DNA from: MGBC108787 sp964591225
GTDB lineage: Bacteria > Bacillota_I > Bacilli_A > RF39 > UBA660
Assembly (NCBI GenBank): GCA_964591225.1
Contig: CAZQAO010000002.1
Location: forward strand, 1-41,774
Length of the DNA: 41,774 nucleotides
Direction: 5' to 3'
How positions within the stretch are numbered: position 1 is the first letter of the stretch; each line of letters starts with the position of its first letter. The position numbers and the translations under genes were made by a program. Below are positions 13,822 to 22,818 of the stretch, piece after piece. The notes below the pieces were generated by a model. The model saw nothing but the letters and a program-made list of their open reading frames with translations, did not search any database and was not told the origin of the DNA.

Positions 13822-14754
13822 ATGTATTTAATATATGGAGATAGTTTTCAGTTAATTACCGCGGAAATAAAAAAAATAACTAAAAATGCTACGCATTGTA
13901 TTACGATGGATTTAGCAGTGCAATCTTTAGAAGATGTTGTAATGGAAGCCAATTATGTATCTTTATTTCCGGAACAAAAATATATCATTGTTAAAAATGC
14001 CAATTTCTTTGCTACTGCTAAAGAAACGGAAAAAGAATTAGAAATACTTTTGGATTTAATCGAAAATTATTCTGGTAATGCCGTTTTAATCTTTGTTACT
14101 TATGAAAAAATAGATTTACGAAAGAAAGTAACAAAAATGTTTAAAGCTAAATATAAAATAATTGATGTTGCCAATTTATCTTATGACGATATTTATCAAA
14201 AAAGTAGGGAATATATAAAAAAAGAAAAGTATACAATTACTAAAGAAAATTTAGAATATATTATTAATTCTTGTCAAAATAATTATGATTTAATTTATAA
14301 TGAATTAAATAAGCTTTTTTTGTATTATAATGAACCGCAAGAAATTAAAAAAGAAGATATTAAAGAAATTGTGTCAGTATCAATTGAAGAGAATAATTTT
14401 AAATTTATTGAAGCTGTTATTAATAAAAATCGAACTTTATCATTACATATTTTAAATGATTTATATGCCAAAAAAACTGATCCTATTGCTCTTATAATGT
14501 TACTGGCTCGCGAATATCGTAATATTTATACTGTCTATACTTTAACTAGTGCTGGTTATCCTAAATATGAAATTAGTAAAATGTTAGGGCTTCTTGATTG
14601 GCAAATTGATAAATACTTAAAAAAGAGTGCTAATTTTAGTAGCGATGAACTTGTAAATGCTTTAAAATATCTTGCCGATATCGATTTTAAAATAAAGAGT
14701 GGTCAGATGGATAAATATGTAGCTTTAAAGACCTTCTTAATGGCAATCTACTAA
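13822..14754 (+). CDS. holA: DNA polymerase III delta subunit
   Basis: The 310-residue protein begins MYLIYGDSFQLI, the HolA start, and continues through the AAA+-like domain (FVTYEKIDLRKK) and the helical collar (about 200-310, with KTDPIALIMLLAREYRNI). Delta opens the sliding clamp in the clamp loader. The gene follows comEC as in many Bacillota. The upstream TTG and GTG codons in frame lie at the ribosome binding site, so ATG 13822 is used. The usual downstream rpsT is not here. Confidence 0.92.
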   Translation: MYLIYGDSFQLITAEIKKITKNATHCITMDLAVQSLEDVVMEANYVSLFPEQKYIIVKNANFFATAKETEKELEILLDLIENYSGNAVLIFVTYEKIDLRKKVTKMFKAKYKIIDVANLSYDDIYQKSREYIKKEKYTITKENLEYIINSCQNNYDLIYNELNKLFLYYNEPQEIKKEDIKEIVSVSIEENNFKFIEAVINKNRTLSLHILNDLYAKKTDPIALIMLLAREYRNIYTVYTLTSAGYPKYEISKMLGLLDWQIDKYLKKSANFSSDELVNALKYLADIDFKIKSGQMDKYVALKTFLMAIY

Positions 14755-14801
14755 TTTACAAATAAAAAAACAAGTTGTATACTAAATAATAGGTGAGAGT
14801 C

Positions 14802-15188
14802 ATGTATACGGAGTTCTTTTTTAAAACATATGATGTCAGCGAAAATAATATAAGTGTGGGAAAATTAGAAGTCAATTTAGATTTAATTAGTAAAGAACAA
14901 TTTATTCGGCCCTTTATTCGGGAAAGTGAACCAAAAACATTAAAAGAAATTAATGGTTTGAATTATGCTGAATTAGATCAGTTTATCATTAATTCTTTAA
15001 ATGATTATTATAATCGCCTGATGAGTGCTCCCGAGACTGAGAAATTAAATATGTTAAATACTTATCATCATTTATACGATATGTGGCGAGATTTACACAA
15101 TTATAAAATTAGTAAGAATTTAAAAGAAATTGAAAAGATGTACAATATTTTTTCGTATGAATTATATGTACTTGGTTACATAAAGTAA
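14802..15188 (+). CDS. Conserved-looking protein of unknown function
   Basis: The 128-residue protein has an N-terminal beta-rich half (MYTEFFFKTYDVSENNISVG and IRPFIRESEP) and a helical C-terminal half rich in Tyr, Asn and Leu. It has no signal peptide or membrane segment. I do not recognise the family. ATG 14802 lies six bases after AGGTGA, and a TATACT element is about 21 bases before that. The stop codon is inside the terminator stem, so it appears to be a single-gene unit. Confidence 0.7.
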   Translation: MYTEFFFKTYDVSENNISVGKLEVNLDLISKEQFIRPFIRESEPKTLKEINGLNYAELDQFIINSLNDYYNRLMSAPETEKLNMLNTYHHLYDMWRDLHNYKISKNLKEIEKMYNIFSYELYVLGYIK

Positions 15189-15218
15189 AAAAAGAGAAAT
15201 TTGTTTTTACTTTTTTTT
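15184..15218 (+). terminator. Terminator of the 128-residue protein gene
   Basis: AGTAAAAA (15184-15191) pairs with TTTTTACT (15204-15211) and runs into seven T residues; it contains the TAA at 15186-15188. Confidence 0.75.
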
Positions 15219-15248
15219 CATGATAGAATACTTTCGGAAGTGACAGTC

Positions 15249-17444
15249 ATGAATTATATAAAAGGCAAAATTCGTAATACCATCTATAAAAGTGATAATG
15301 GCTTTTTTGTTGGTAATTTTCGGGTTAAAGATACAAATGATGAATTCATGAAAGAGTATGTCAATAAAACTATTACAGTTACTGGTACGATTTTAGATCC
15401 TAATGAAGAAGAAACATTTTATTTGTATGGAGAATACATAAAACATGAACGATTTGGTTTTCAATATAAAATAAATAGCTATGAAAAAGAAAAACCAACT
15501 GATATTGATGCGATTATTGAGTTTTTAGCTAGTCCTTTAATTAAAGGTTGTGGGGAAAAGACCGCGCGGAAGATTGCACAAACTTTAGGAGTAAATACAA
15601 TTGATTTAATTAAAGAAAATAAAAATAATTTATTTTTAGTTCCAGATATGACAGAAAAAAGAGCGGATACTATATATTTATCAATTCTATCTCATTCTTC
15701 AAATGATGATTTAATTATCGAGTTAAAAAATTTAGGTTTTTCAGTCGGAGAAGCTACTAAATTAATTAATAAATACAAAGAAAAAACCGGCGTATATTTA
15801 CATGAAAATTTATATATTTTTAAAAAAATAATTGATTTTAATAAATTAGATCATATTTATACTAAAAATTTTAATCCTGATAGTATCGTTAGAAAAAAAG
15901 AATGTATTTTAGAAGTAATGAAAAGAATTAGTGATACAAATGGCGATATTTATTACTTACAAGAAGAAATCTATACGGGTTTAAAAACTCATTTTAAATT
16001 ATTATTAGATAATGAAGAATTTATAAGTCTTTTAAAACAATTACAAGAAGAGGGAAGTATTGTTATTGATGATGAAAAATACTATTTAAAAGATAATTAT
16101 AATCAAGAACATGAGATTGCTGCGATGTTAAAAGAAATTTGGGATTTACCTCCCAAAGAAATTAAAAACTTTGATGAACGAATTAAGGAGTTAGAAAAGA
16201 ATTTAAAAGTTGAATATAATTTAGAACAAAAACAAGCCATTAGAAATGCCCTAGAAAATCGTATTTCGATTATATCGGGTGGACCAGGAACTGGCAAAAC
16301 TACCATAATTCAAGCCATTACGAAATTATATATTGATATTTATAAATTGTCGCCGATAGAAGTTTTAAGTAGTATTGCCCTTTTAGCTCCGACCGGAAGA
16401 GCTAGTAAAAAGTTAGCTGAATCTACCCATTTGCCATCAAGTACGATTCATCGTTATTTAAAATGGAATAAAGATACTAATGATTTTGCTATTAATGAAT
16501 ATAATAAAAATCCACAAGTCTTAATTATTGTCGATGAAGTAAGTATGATTGATACCTATCTTTTTGCTTCGCTTTTAAAAGGAATTAATAAAAATATTCA
16601 ATTAGTTTTAGTAGGAGATACTTTCCAATTACCTAGTGTTGGTGCTGGGTTAATATTAAATGATTTAGTAGAATCAAAGCTTTTTGCCTATACGACGTTA
16701 GAGCAAATTTATCGCCAAAGTAATAATTCTTATATTGCTTATTTAGCTAAAGAAATTAAAGATCATAATTTAAGTGCTAATTTTACGGATAAAAAAGATG
16801 ATTATAATTTTCTAATCACCAAGAGTAAAGAAATTACTAAAATGATTAAACAGATCTGTCAAAAAAGTATGGAAAAAGGTTTAAAAGTGGATGATATTCA
16901 AGTATTAGCTCCGATGTATAAAGGTGAAAATGGTATCGATCATTTAAATTTATCGCTTCAAGAACTTTTTAATCCGCCCCAACCTGATTTACAAGAATTA
17001 CACTACGGAGATATTATTTACCGGGAGCAAGATAAAGTTTTACAACTAGTAAATAATCCCGATTGTAATGTGTACAATGGCGATATTGGTTACATTGCCA
17101 AAATTGAAACTCGTTTTATGCCTCGAAAAAAAGAAATTATTACGATTGATTTTGATGGTAATATGGTCGAATATACGAAAGATGATTTATATATGATTAA
17201 GCATGCTTATGCGATTACTATTCATAAGAGTCAAGGGAGTGAATTTCCTCATGTAATTATGCCAATTAGTAAGAATTATTATAAAATGTTATATAATAAA
17301 CTTATATATACGGGAGTATCACGAGCAAAGAAGAGTTTGGTTTTAGTGGGAGAGAAAGAGTCTTTCTTACAAGCTATGAATAATGATTATAGCAGTAATC
17401 GTAAAACTACTTTGAAAGCATGTTTATGGTATAAATTTAAATAA
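15249..17444 (+). CDS. recD2: RecD2-type 5'-3' DNA helicase
   Basis: The 731-residue protein has the RecD2 layout: an N-terminal OB-like domain (about 1-80), a helix-hairpin-helix region (PLIKGCGEKTARKIAQTLG), then superfamily 1B helicase motifs: Walker A GGPGTGKTT at about 344, APTGRASKKLAEST, motif II IIVDEVSMID, motif III LVGDTFQLPSVG, and the late AITIHKSQGSEF and YTGVSRAKK. RecD2 acts without RecBC in DNA repair and fork maintenance in Bacillota. ATG 15249 follows GGAAGTG; the frame upstream overlaps the preceding terminator and is discarded. Confidence 0.95.
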   Translation: MNYIKGKIRNTIYKSDNGFFVGNFRVKDTNDEFMKEYVNKTITVTGTILDPNEEETFYLYGEYIKHERFGFQYKINSYEKEKPTDIDAIIEFLASPLIKGCGEKTARKIAQTLGVNTIDLIKENKNNLFLVPDMTEKRADTIYLSILSHSSNDDLIIELKNLGFSVGEATKLINKYKEKTGVYLHENLYIFKKIIDFNKLDHIYTKNFNPDSIVRKKECILEVMKRISDTNGDIYYLQEEIYTGLKTHFKLLLDNEEFISLLKQLQEEGSIVIDDEKYYLKDNYNQEHEIAAMLKEIWDLPPKEIKNFDERIKELEKNLKVEYNLEQKQAIRNALENRISIISGGPGTGKTTIIQAITKLYIDIYKLSPIEVLSSIALLAPTGRASKKLAESTHLPSSTIHRYLKWNKDTNDFAINEYNKNPQVLIIVDEVSMIDTYLFASLLKGINKNIQLVLVGDTFQLPSVGAGLILNDLVESKLFAYTTLEQIYRQSNNSYIAYLAKEIKDHNLSANFTDKKDDYNFLITKSKEITKMIKQICQKSMEKGLKVDDIQVLAPMYKGENGIDHLNLSLQELFNPPQPDLQELHYGDIIYREQDKVLQLVNNPDCNVYNGDIGYIAKIETRFMPRKKEIITIDFDGNMVEYTKDDLYMIKHAYAITIHKSQGSEFPHVIMPISKNYYKMLYNKLIYTGVSRAKKSLVLVGEKESFLQAMNNDYSSNRKTTLKACLWYKFK

Positions 17445-17478
17445 TTCTTGCCATAATAATAGCAAGGATGTGATAATT

Positions 17479-17637
17479 TTGAAAAAGACACTCATCGCTT
17501 TAGGAATGGGCATGGCTTCGGGGGCCGGCATTACTGCTTTTATGATGATGAATAAAAAAACTAAAAAGAATGCGGAAAAAATGTTAAATAACATGATGGA
17601 TGAAGCTAATGAAGCCATGAATAGAAAAGCCAATTAA
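17479..17637 (+). CDS. Small membrane-anchored protein, unknown
   Basis: A TTG-started frame of 52 residues reads MKKTLIALGMGMASGAGITA, then FMMMNKKTKKNAEKMLNNMM and a Glu/Ala/Asn tail. It has one Gly-rich hydrophobic segment followed by a Lys-rich and then amphipathic helix, a plan like small YtxH-type envelope proteins. AAGGATGTGA lies before the TTG. Codon use looks like that of its neighbours, and it occupies the gap between recD2 and the mutS terminator. Confidence 0.6.
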   Translation: MKKTLIALGMGMASGAGITAFMMMNKKTKKNAEKMLNNMMDEANEAMNRKAN

Positions 17638-17657
17638 AACATTTCTGTTGGCAAACG

Positions 17658-17688
17658 AGAAAAAGTAATTAGACTTTTTCTTTTTTTT
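17658..17688 (+). terminator. Terminator before mutS
   Basis: AGAAAAAGT/ACTTTTTCT is a 9-bp stem with a 6-nt loop, followed by a T run. Confidence 0.85.
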
Positions 17689-17696
17689 GAAATACG

Positions 17697-17705
17697 TGTT
17701 ATAAT
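17697..17705 (+). promoter_or_regulatory. Extended -10 promoter of mutS
   Basis: TGTTATAAT, predicted start near 17712, directly at the AGGTGG ribosome binding site, leader about 12 nt. Confidence 0.65.
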
Positions 17706-17723
17706 TATTTATAGGTGGATCGT

Positions 17724-20273
17724 ATGAAACGTAGTGAAATAGATAAAGAGAAATTAAGCCCAGGGATGCGCCAATATTATGATATAAAAGAACAACATCC
17801 TGATGAATTACTTTTTTTTCGTTTAGGGGATTTTTATGAATTATTTTTTGAAGATGGCGAAATTGCTTCGCGGGAATTAGAACTGACTCTAACCAGTAAA
17901 AATGGGGGTTTAGATGAAAGGATTCCGATGTGTGGAGTTCCTTTTCATTCCGTTAAACCTTATATTGAAAAATTAGTTAACAAGGGTTATAAAATAGCTA
18001 TTTGTGAACAATTAGAAGATCCAAAATCGACTAAAGGTATGGTCAAAAGAGGAGTAACAGAAGTTATCAGCAAAGGGACTATTGTCGACTCAGAATTTTT
18101 AAATGAACATGATTATAATTTTATTGCCAGTGTCCTTGATTTTTCCTATATATACGTTTTATGTTATGTCGATATCTCTACTGGAAATGTTAATGTAATG
18201 CAAGTGGAACACCAAAAAGATAAGTTACTAAATGAGATATTAAATTTAAAAATAAGAGAAGTAGTTTTAAAAAATAACAATGATACTTCTTTGATAGCTC
18301 TTTTAAAAGGTCAATATGGTATTGAAGTATCGATTTGTGCTGAATCATTAGAAGAAGGCTACGAAGATATTTTAAATCAAATTGATGATATTCATTTTAA
18401 AGAAGCGATTAAGCATATTTTTTACTATTTAGTTGTAAAAGAATTAAAAGATATATCTCATATTAAAGAAGTAAAAGTAATTAACAAAGAAGATTATTTA
18501 GATATGGATGTTCATACTATTCGTAATTTAGAATTAGTAGAAACTCTAAGGCTTAAAGAAAGAACTTATTCTTTAATTTGGTTACTTGATAAAACTAAGA
18601 CTAGCATGGGAAGTCGTAAATTAAAAGATTATTTAATGCATCCGTTAAAAGATAAAGCGAAAATAGAAGAAAGATACGACAAGATTACAACTTTGAATAA
18701 TGAATTTATTTTAAGGGATGAGTTACGAGAAAATTTATATGAAATTTATGATATCGAACGTCTTTGTGGCAAAATTGCTTGTGGCTCTTTTAATGCCCGA
18801 GATATGTTGCAATTGAAATCCAGTTTAAAAGTATTGCCTAAAATAAAAGAGATTATTAAATCGTTAGGATTTGACTATAATATATCATCACATGAAAATA
18901 TTTATAATTTATTAGAACAAGCTATTTATGAAAATCCGCCCGTCACTTTAAAAGAAGGTTATTTGATTAAAGAAGGTTATAACCAAGAATTAGATGAATT
19001 AAAAAAAATTCGGGCTGATGGGAAATCATTTATTGCTGAGTTTGAAAATAAATTAAAAGAAAGTACAGGCATTAAAAATTTAAAAGTCGGTTATACTCGT
19101 GTTTTTGGTTATTATATTGAAGTATCTAAAGGCCAAGTTAAAGAAGTAACTGAAGATTTAAAATGGGAACGACGCCAAACATTAGCTAATAGTGAACGTT
19201 TTATTTCTCCTGAATTAAAAGAAAAAGAAGCTTTAATTTTAAATGCTGAAGAAAAGATTGTCGAATTAGAATACAATTTATTTATGGAAATTAAGGAAAC
19301 GGTTAAAAAAGAATTAATTCCTTTAAAAGATACCGCTTTAATTATTAGTGAACTAGATGTTTTAGCTAATCTATCAGTTTGTAGTGAACTATATCATTTA
19401 GTAAGACCACAGTTAAATGAAGAACACAAAATTATGATTGAGGAAGGGTTCCATCCTGTTATTGAACATGTTAGTAATCATAGTTATGTAAAAAATGATT
19501 GTAAGATGGATCCGGATATTACGACTCTTTTAATTACTGGTCCTAATATGAGTGGTAAATCAACTTACATGCGTCAGTTAGCTATTATTGTCATTATGGC
19601 CCAAATGGGTTCTTTTGTTCCTGCTACTTCGGCTAATTTACCCATTATTGATAAAATATTTACGCGTATCGGAGCTAGTGATGATTTAGTAAGTGGGGAA
19701 TCAACATTTATGATTGAAATGAAAGAAGCCCGAAATGCTATTATGAATGCGACGGAAAATAGTTTAATTTTATTTGATGAGTTAGGAAGAGGAACAGCTA
19801 CTTATGATGGTATGAGTCTAGCTCAAGCTATATTAGAATATGTTAATATGCATATTAAATGTAAAACGTTATTTTCTACCCATTATCATGAATTAACTCA
19901 GTTAGAAGAAGTAATTCCAAGTATTAAAAATGTTCATGTAAGTGCTCATGAAGAAAATGGAGTCGTTACTTTTTTACATAAAATTCAAGATGGAGCCGTG
20001 GATAAAAGTTATGGCATCCATGTTGCTAAATTAGCAGGAATGCCCGATGAATTAACCTCTCGGGCCAATGCCATTTTGGCGGTTTATGAGAAAGAAAAAA
20101 CTACTTTGAAACCAAATGACAAAGTGCAATTAACCATGGCTTTAGAAGAACCTCAAAAAGCCGAAGAAAATAAAGTTATCAAAGCGCTAGAACAAGTAAA
20201 TCCTTTAGAAATGACTCCTATTGAAGCCATGAATAAATTATATGAATTAAAAGAAATGGTGAAAAAAAACTAA
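17724..20273 (+). CDS. mutS: DNA mismatch repair ATPase MutS
   Basis: The 849-residue protein has the mismatch-contact motif GDFYELF near residue 35, connector and lever/clamp domains, Walker A GPNMSGKSTYMRQ at about 610, ILFDELGRGTATYDG and the FSTHYHEL switch region. It recognises mispairs and small loops. Length is normal for MutS1. ATG 17724 is five bases after AGGTGG; a GTG three codons earlier lies inside that site. mutL, usually next in Bacillota, is not in this window. Confidence 0.97.
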   Translation: MKRSEIDKEKLSPGMRQYYDIKEQHPDELLFFRLGDFYELFFEDGEIASRELELTLTSKNGGLDERIPMCGVPFHSVKPYIEKLVNKGYKIAICEQLEDPKSTKGMVKRGVTEVISKGTIVDSEFLNEHDYNFIASVLDFSYIYVLCYVDISTGNVNVMQVEHQKDKLLNEILNLKIREVVLKNNNDTSLIALLKGQYGIEVSICAESLEEGYEDILNQIDDIHFKEAIKHIFYYLVVKELKDISHIKEVKVINKEDYLDMDVHTIRNLELVETLRLKERTYSLIWLLDKTKTSMGSRKLKDYLMHPLKDKAKIEERYDKITTLNNEFILRDELRENLYEIYDIERLCGKIACGSFNARDMLQLKSSLKVLPKIKEIIKSLGFDYNISSHENIYNLLEQAIYENPPVTLKEGYLIKEGYNQELDELKKIRADGKSFIAEFENKLKESTGIKNLKVGYTRVFGYYIEVSKGQVKEVTEDLKWERRQTLANSERFISPELKEKEALILNAEEKIVELEYNLFMEIKETVKKELIPLKDTALIISELDVLANLSVCSELYHLVRPQLNEEHKIMIEEGFHPVIEHVSNHSYVKNDCKMDPDITTLLITGPNMSGKSTYMRQLAIIVIMAQMGSFVPATSANLPIIDKIFTRIGASDDLVSGESTFMIEMKEARNAIMNATENSLILFDELGRGTATYDGMSLAQAILEYVNMHIKCKTLFSTHYHELTQLEEVIPSIKNVHVSAHEENGVVTFLHKIQDGAVDKSYGIHVAKLAGMPDELTSRANAILAVYEKEKTTLKPNDKVQLTMALEEPQKAEENKVIKALEQVNPLEMTPIEAMNKLYELKEMVKKN

Positions 20274-20322
20274 GTATAATTTAAAGGTAAGGAAATAAAA
20301 TGATTATAAGGAAGTGAATGAC

Positions 20323-20778
20323 TTGATAAAGACAGATAAAAAAGCCAAAATCGTAGCTAAATATATCGCCTTATTAAAAGCTAGTAAAAATGATGAACAA
20401 ATCGAAACTTTTATTAATAATTTAATTTCATATCATGTCGATAAAGGGTTTATCGAAAATCAACCAATGGTGGACTTAAATGGGGTTTTGCCAATTCTTA
20501 GTTATATTTATATGGTCGATCGTAATCGGTGTTTAATGGAATTAAAAACTGCCCGGAAAGAAGAACGAGTAGAATTACAAGCTCATATCGAAGCTTTAAA
20601 TCAATTTTTAGAAGAAAATGAACAATTAATAAAAAAAGAAGAAGAAATAAAATCCCGGCAAAGTAAAATGCGAAAATTAGAAAAAAAATTAAGTTGGGAA
20701 GAAATTGATTCGTTAAAAAAACAATATTTACAAGAGGAAGAAGAAAACCAAGTTTTAAAGCGTTCGCCTAGTTTTTAA
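20323..20778 (+). CDS. Unknown protein with charged coiled-coil tail
   Basis: The 151-residue protein has a helical N-terminal half (MIKTDKKAKIVAKYIALLKA and on through YIYMVDRNRCLMEL) and a Lys/Glu-rich helix from about residue 85 that is likely a coiled coil. No membrane segment or known motif is visible. The TTG at 20323 is eight bases after AAGGAAG, whereas an upstream GTG overlaps it. The gene lies 49 bases after mutS and its stop is inside the following terminator. Confidence 0.65.
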   Translation: MIKTDKKAKIVAKYIALLKASKNDEQIETFINNLISYHVDKGFIENQPMVDLNGVLPILSYIYMVDRNRCLMELKTARKEERVELQAHIEALNQFLEENEQLIKKEEEIKSRQSKMRKLEKKLSWEEIDSLKKQYLQEEEENQVLKRSPSF

Positions 20779-20796
20779 CTAGGTTTTTAATTTTTT
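20767..20796 (+). terminator. Terminator before nusB
   Basis: CCTAGTT/AACTAGG with a 3-nt loop and a long T-rich tail; the stop codon of the upstream gene is at 20776-20778 within it. Confidence 0.8.
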
Positions 20797-20799
20797 ACG

Positions 20800-20808
20800 T
20801 GTTATAAT
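20800..20808 (+). promoter_or_regulatory. Extended -10 promoter of nusB-xseA-xseB-proS
   Basis: TGTTATAAT, predicted start near 20815 at the GGTGAT ribosome binding site, 10 bases before the start codon. Confidence 0.65.
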
Positions 20809-20824
20809 GAAGTTGGTGATTTTT

Positions 20825-21220
20825 GTGGCTTTAAAAAGAAGTGAATTAAGAGAAAAGTGTATGATCATTTTATATCAATATGATATGATGAAACAAAGTA
20901 AAATAAAAGTCGACATAGATGAAATTATCAAAGCCAATATGAAAAGCGAAAACGAATTTGTCAAAGATATTGTTTACGGAGTAATAAGTAAAGAAGAAGA
21001 GTTGGATGCTTTAGCTAACCAATATATTAAAGATTGGACAATAGATCGCCTAGATAAGACGGGAGCTAGTATTTTAAGAATTGCTTTATACGAATTAAAA
21101 TATACGGATACTCCCGAAGTTGTCGTTATTAATGAAGCTGTTATTTTAGCTAAAAAATACAGTGATGATGCTGTTAGAAAGATTATTAATGCTGTTTTAG
21201 ATAAAATTGTTCGTGAATAA
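20825..21220 (+). CDS. nusB: Transcription antitermination factor NusB
   Basis: The 131-residue all-helical protein has the NusB pattern: KRSELREKCMIILYQYDM at the start, DWTIDRLDKTGASILRIALYEL in the middle and VVINEAVILAKKYSDDAVRKIINAVLDKI at the end (read in pieces). NusB with NusE binds boxA RNA in rRNA transcripts. GTG 20825 is chosen because GGTGAT precedes it by four bases; the ATG at 20807 lies in the -10 region of the promoter. It starts the operon with xseA and xseB, the usual Bacillota order. Confidence 0.95.
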   Translation: MALKRSELREKCMIILYQYDMMKQSKIKVDIDEIIKANMKSENEFVKDIVYGVISKEEELDALANQYIKDWTIDRLDKTGASILRIALYELKYTDTPEVVVINEAVILAKKYSDDAVRKIINAVLDKIVRE

Positions 21221-21248
21221 GAGTTTAACTTAGAAAAGAGGTGATTTT

Positions 21249-22604
21249 ATGCTAGAGGATGGCGAAGAAAAATACATTAAAATTAGTGATTTAAATAATT
21301 ATATTAAAGTAATGTTTGAGGAAAATGTTTACTTAAAAAAAGTTTATTTAAAAGGGGAAATATCTAACTTTAAAAATCATACTCGGGGTCATTTATATTT
21401 TACTTTAAAAGATGATACATCTAGAATTAGTGCTGTCATGTTTTATAATAATGCTTTAACTTTGGATTTTACCCCTGAAGATGGCATGAATGTTTTAGTA
21501 GAGGGAAGAATTTCTTGTTATCCAGCGCAAGGAACTTACCAAATATATGTTTCGAAAATGGAAAAAGATGGATTAGGAAATTTATATTTAGAATATGAAA
21601 AATTAAAGAAAAAGTTAGCTTTAGAAGGTTTATTTGATGCTAAATATAAAAAACCAATTCCCAAATATCCACGTAAGATAGGGATTATTACAGCTAGTAC
21701 TGGAGCTGCTATTCGCGATATTTTAAGTACTATTAAAAGAAGATATCCCATTTGTGAAACAATTTTATTTCCATCTTTAGTTCAAGGATCTTCGGCGGCT
21801 CCTGAAATTGTGCGGCAGATTGAAAAAGCTAATGAATATGATTTAGATTTAATTATCTGTGGTCGGGGTGGTGGCTCAATTGAAGATTTATGGGCTTTTA
21901 ATGAAGAAAGTGTCGCCCGCGCTATATTTGCTTCGCGCATACCCATTATTAGTGCTGTCGGTCATGAAGTAGATTTTACGATTGCGGATTTTGTCGCCGA
22001 TTTACGAGCACCGACTCCGACGGGAGCTGCCGAAATGGCTGTTCCCAAAATTAGTGATGTTTTAAATATTTTAGCGGAAAAAAAGATCAGATTAAATAAT
22101 GTCTTACAACAAAGTATTAAGAAAAAACAAATCCAATTTCACAATTTAGAAAATCGGTTTGTCTTAAAAAATCCTTTAACTTTATATGAAAGTAAAGAAC
22201 AAAAATTAGATACTTTAATAGAAGCATTAATGCGAAGTATAGAAAATATATTAACTACTAGTCGCAATAAAATTAATCTATTATGTACTAGTTATGTTTT
22301 AAAAAATCCTCTTTCTTTATACGAAGTTAAAAAACAATCTTTAACTGCTAATGTATTAAAAATAAATAATAAAATTACCGAGATTCTAGCTAAAAATAAT
22401 CATCATTACGAGATGTTAAAAAATACTTTAAAATTAGTAAATCCTTTGAATATTTTAGATAAAGGATATAGTTTAGTTGAATATCAAAATAAAATTATTA
22501 AATCAAATGAAGAGGTAAAGGTAAATGATCCCATTACTATTAAATTAGCTAAAGGAGAATTACTAGCCATTGTAAAGGAGAAAAAAGAATGGAAAAAGAG
22601 TTAA
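21249..22604 (+). CDS. xseA: Exodeoxyribonuclease VII large subunit
   Basis: The 451-residue protein has an N-terminal OB fold (about 10-105), the catalytic domain with GIITASTGAAIRDIL, GRGGGSIEDLWAFN and GHEVDFTIADFVADLRAPTP, and a coiled-coil C-terminal half that binds the small subunit. Exonuclease VII degrades single-stranded DNA from both ends. Repeated VLKNPLxLYE segments occur in the coiled-coil region (about residues 308-315 and 350-357). It overlaps xseB by 16 bp. Confidence 0.97.
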   Translation: MLEDGEEKYIKISDLNNYIKVMFEENVYLKKVYLKGEISNFKNHTRGHLYFTLKDDTSRISAVMFYNNALTLDFTPEDGMNVLVEGRISCYPAQGTYQIYVSKMEKDGLGNLYLEYEKLKKKLALEGLFDAKYKKPIPKYPRKIGIITASTGAAIRDILSTIKRRYPICETILFPSLVQGSSAAPEIVRQIEKANEYDLDLIICGRGGGSIEDLWAFNEESVARAIFASRIPIISAVGHEVDFTIADFVADLRAPTPTGAAEMAVPKISDVLNILAEKKIRLNNVLQQSIKKKQIQFHNLENRFVLKNPLTLYESKEQKLDTLIEALMRSIENILTTSRNKINLLCTSYVLKNPLSLYEVKKQSLTANVLKINNKITEILAKNNHHYEMLKNTLKLVNPLNILDKGYSLVEYQNKIIKSNEEVKVNDPITIKLAKGELLAIVKEKKEWKKS

Positions 22605-22810
22605 GCTTTGAAGAAGCGTTAGAAAAAGTTGAAGAAATCGTAAAAGAATTAGAAAGTGGGGAAACACCCCTAGAACAAGCCATTGAAAAATATACTGTGG
22701 CCATGAAATTAGTGAAAGTTTGTAATGATAAATTAACTGCTGCTACGGAACATGTTAATAAAATATTAAATGAGAATGGCGAACTTGTTGATTTTGAGAT
22801 TAAAGAATAG
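22589..22810 (+). CDS. xseB: Exodeoxyribonuclease VII small subunit
   Basis: The 73-residue protein has the XseB signature SFEEALEKVEEIVKELESGE followed by PLEQAIEKYTVAMKLVKVC. Several copies assemble on the XseA coiled coil. The start lies within the end of xseA and follows AAAGGAG. Confidence 0.95.
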   Translation: MEKELSFEEALEKVEEIVKELESGETPLEQAIEKYTVAMKLVKVCNDKLTAATEHVNKILNENGELVDFEIKE

Positions 22811-22818
22811 GTGATGAG

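Noticed and set aside
17424..17633. 69-codon minus-strand frame
   Set aside because: Antisense of the TTG-started small protein, which has the better start site and composition.
22185..22325. Repeated LKNPLxLYE coding segments in xseA as a possible DNA repeat
   Set aside because: The repeats are heptad-like protein repeats of the XseA coiled coil, expected in the family.
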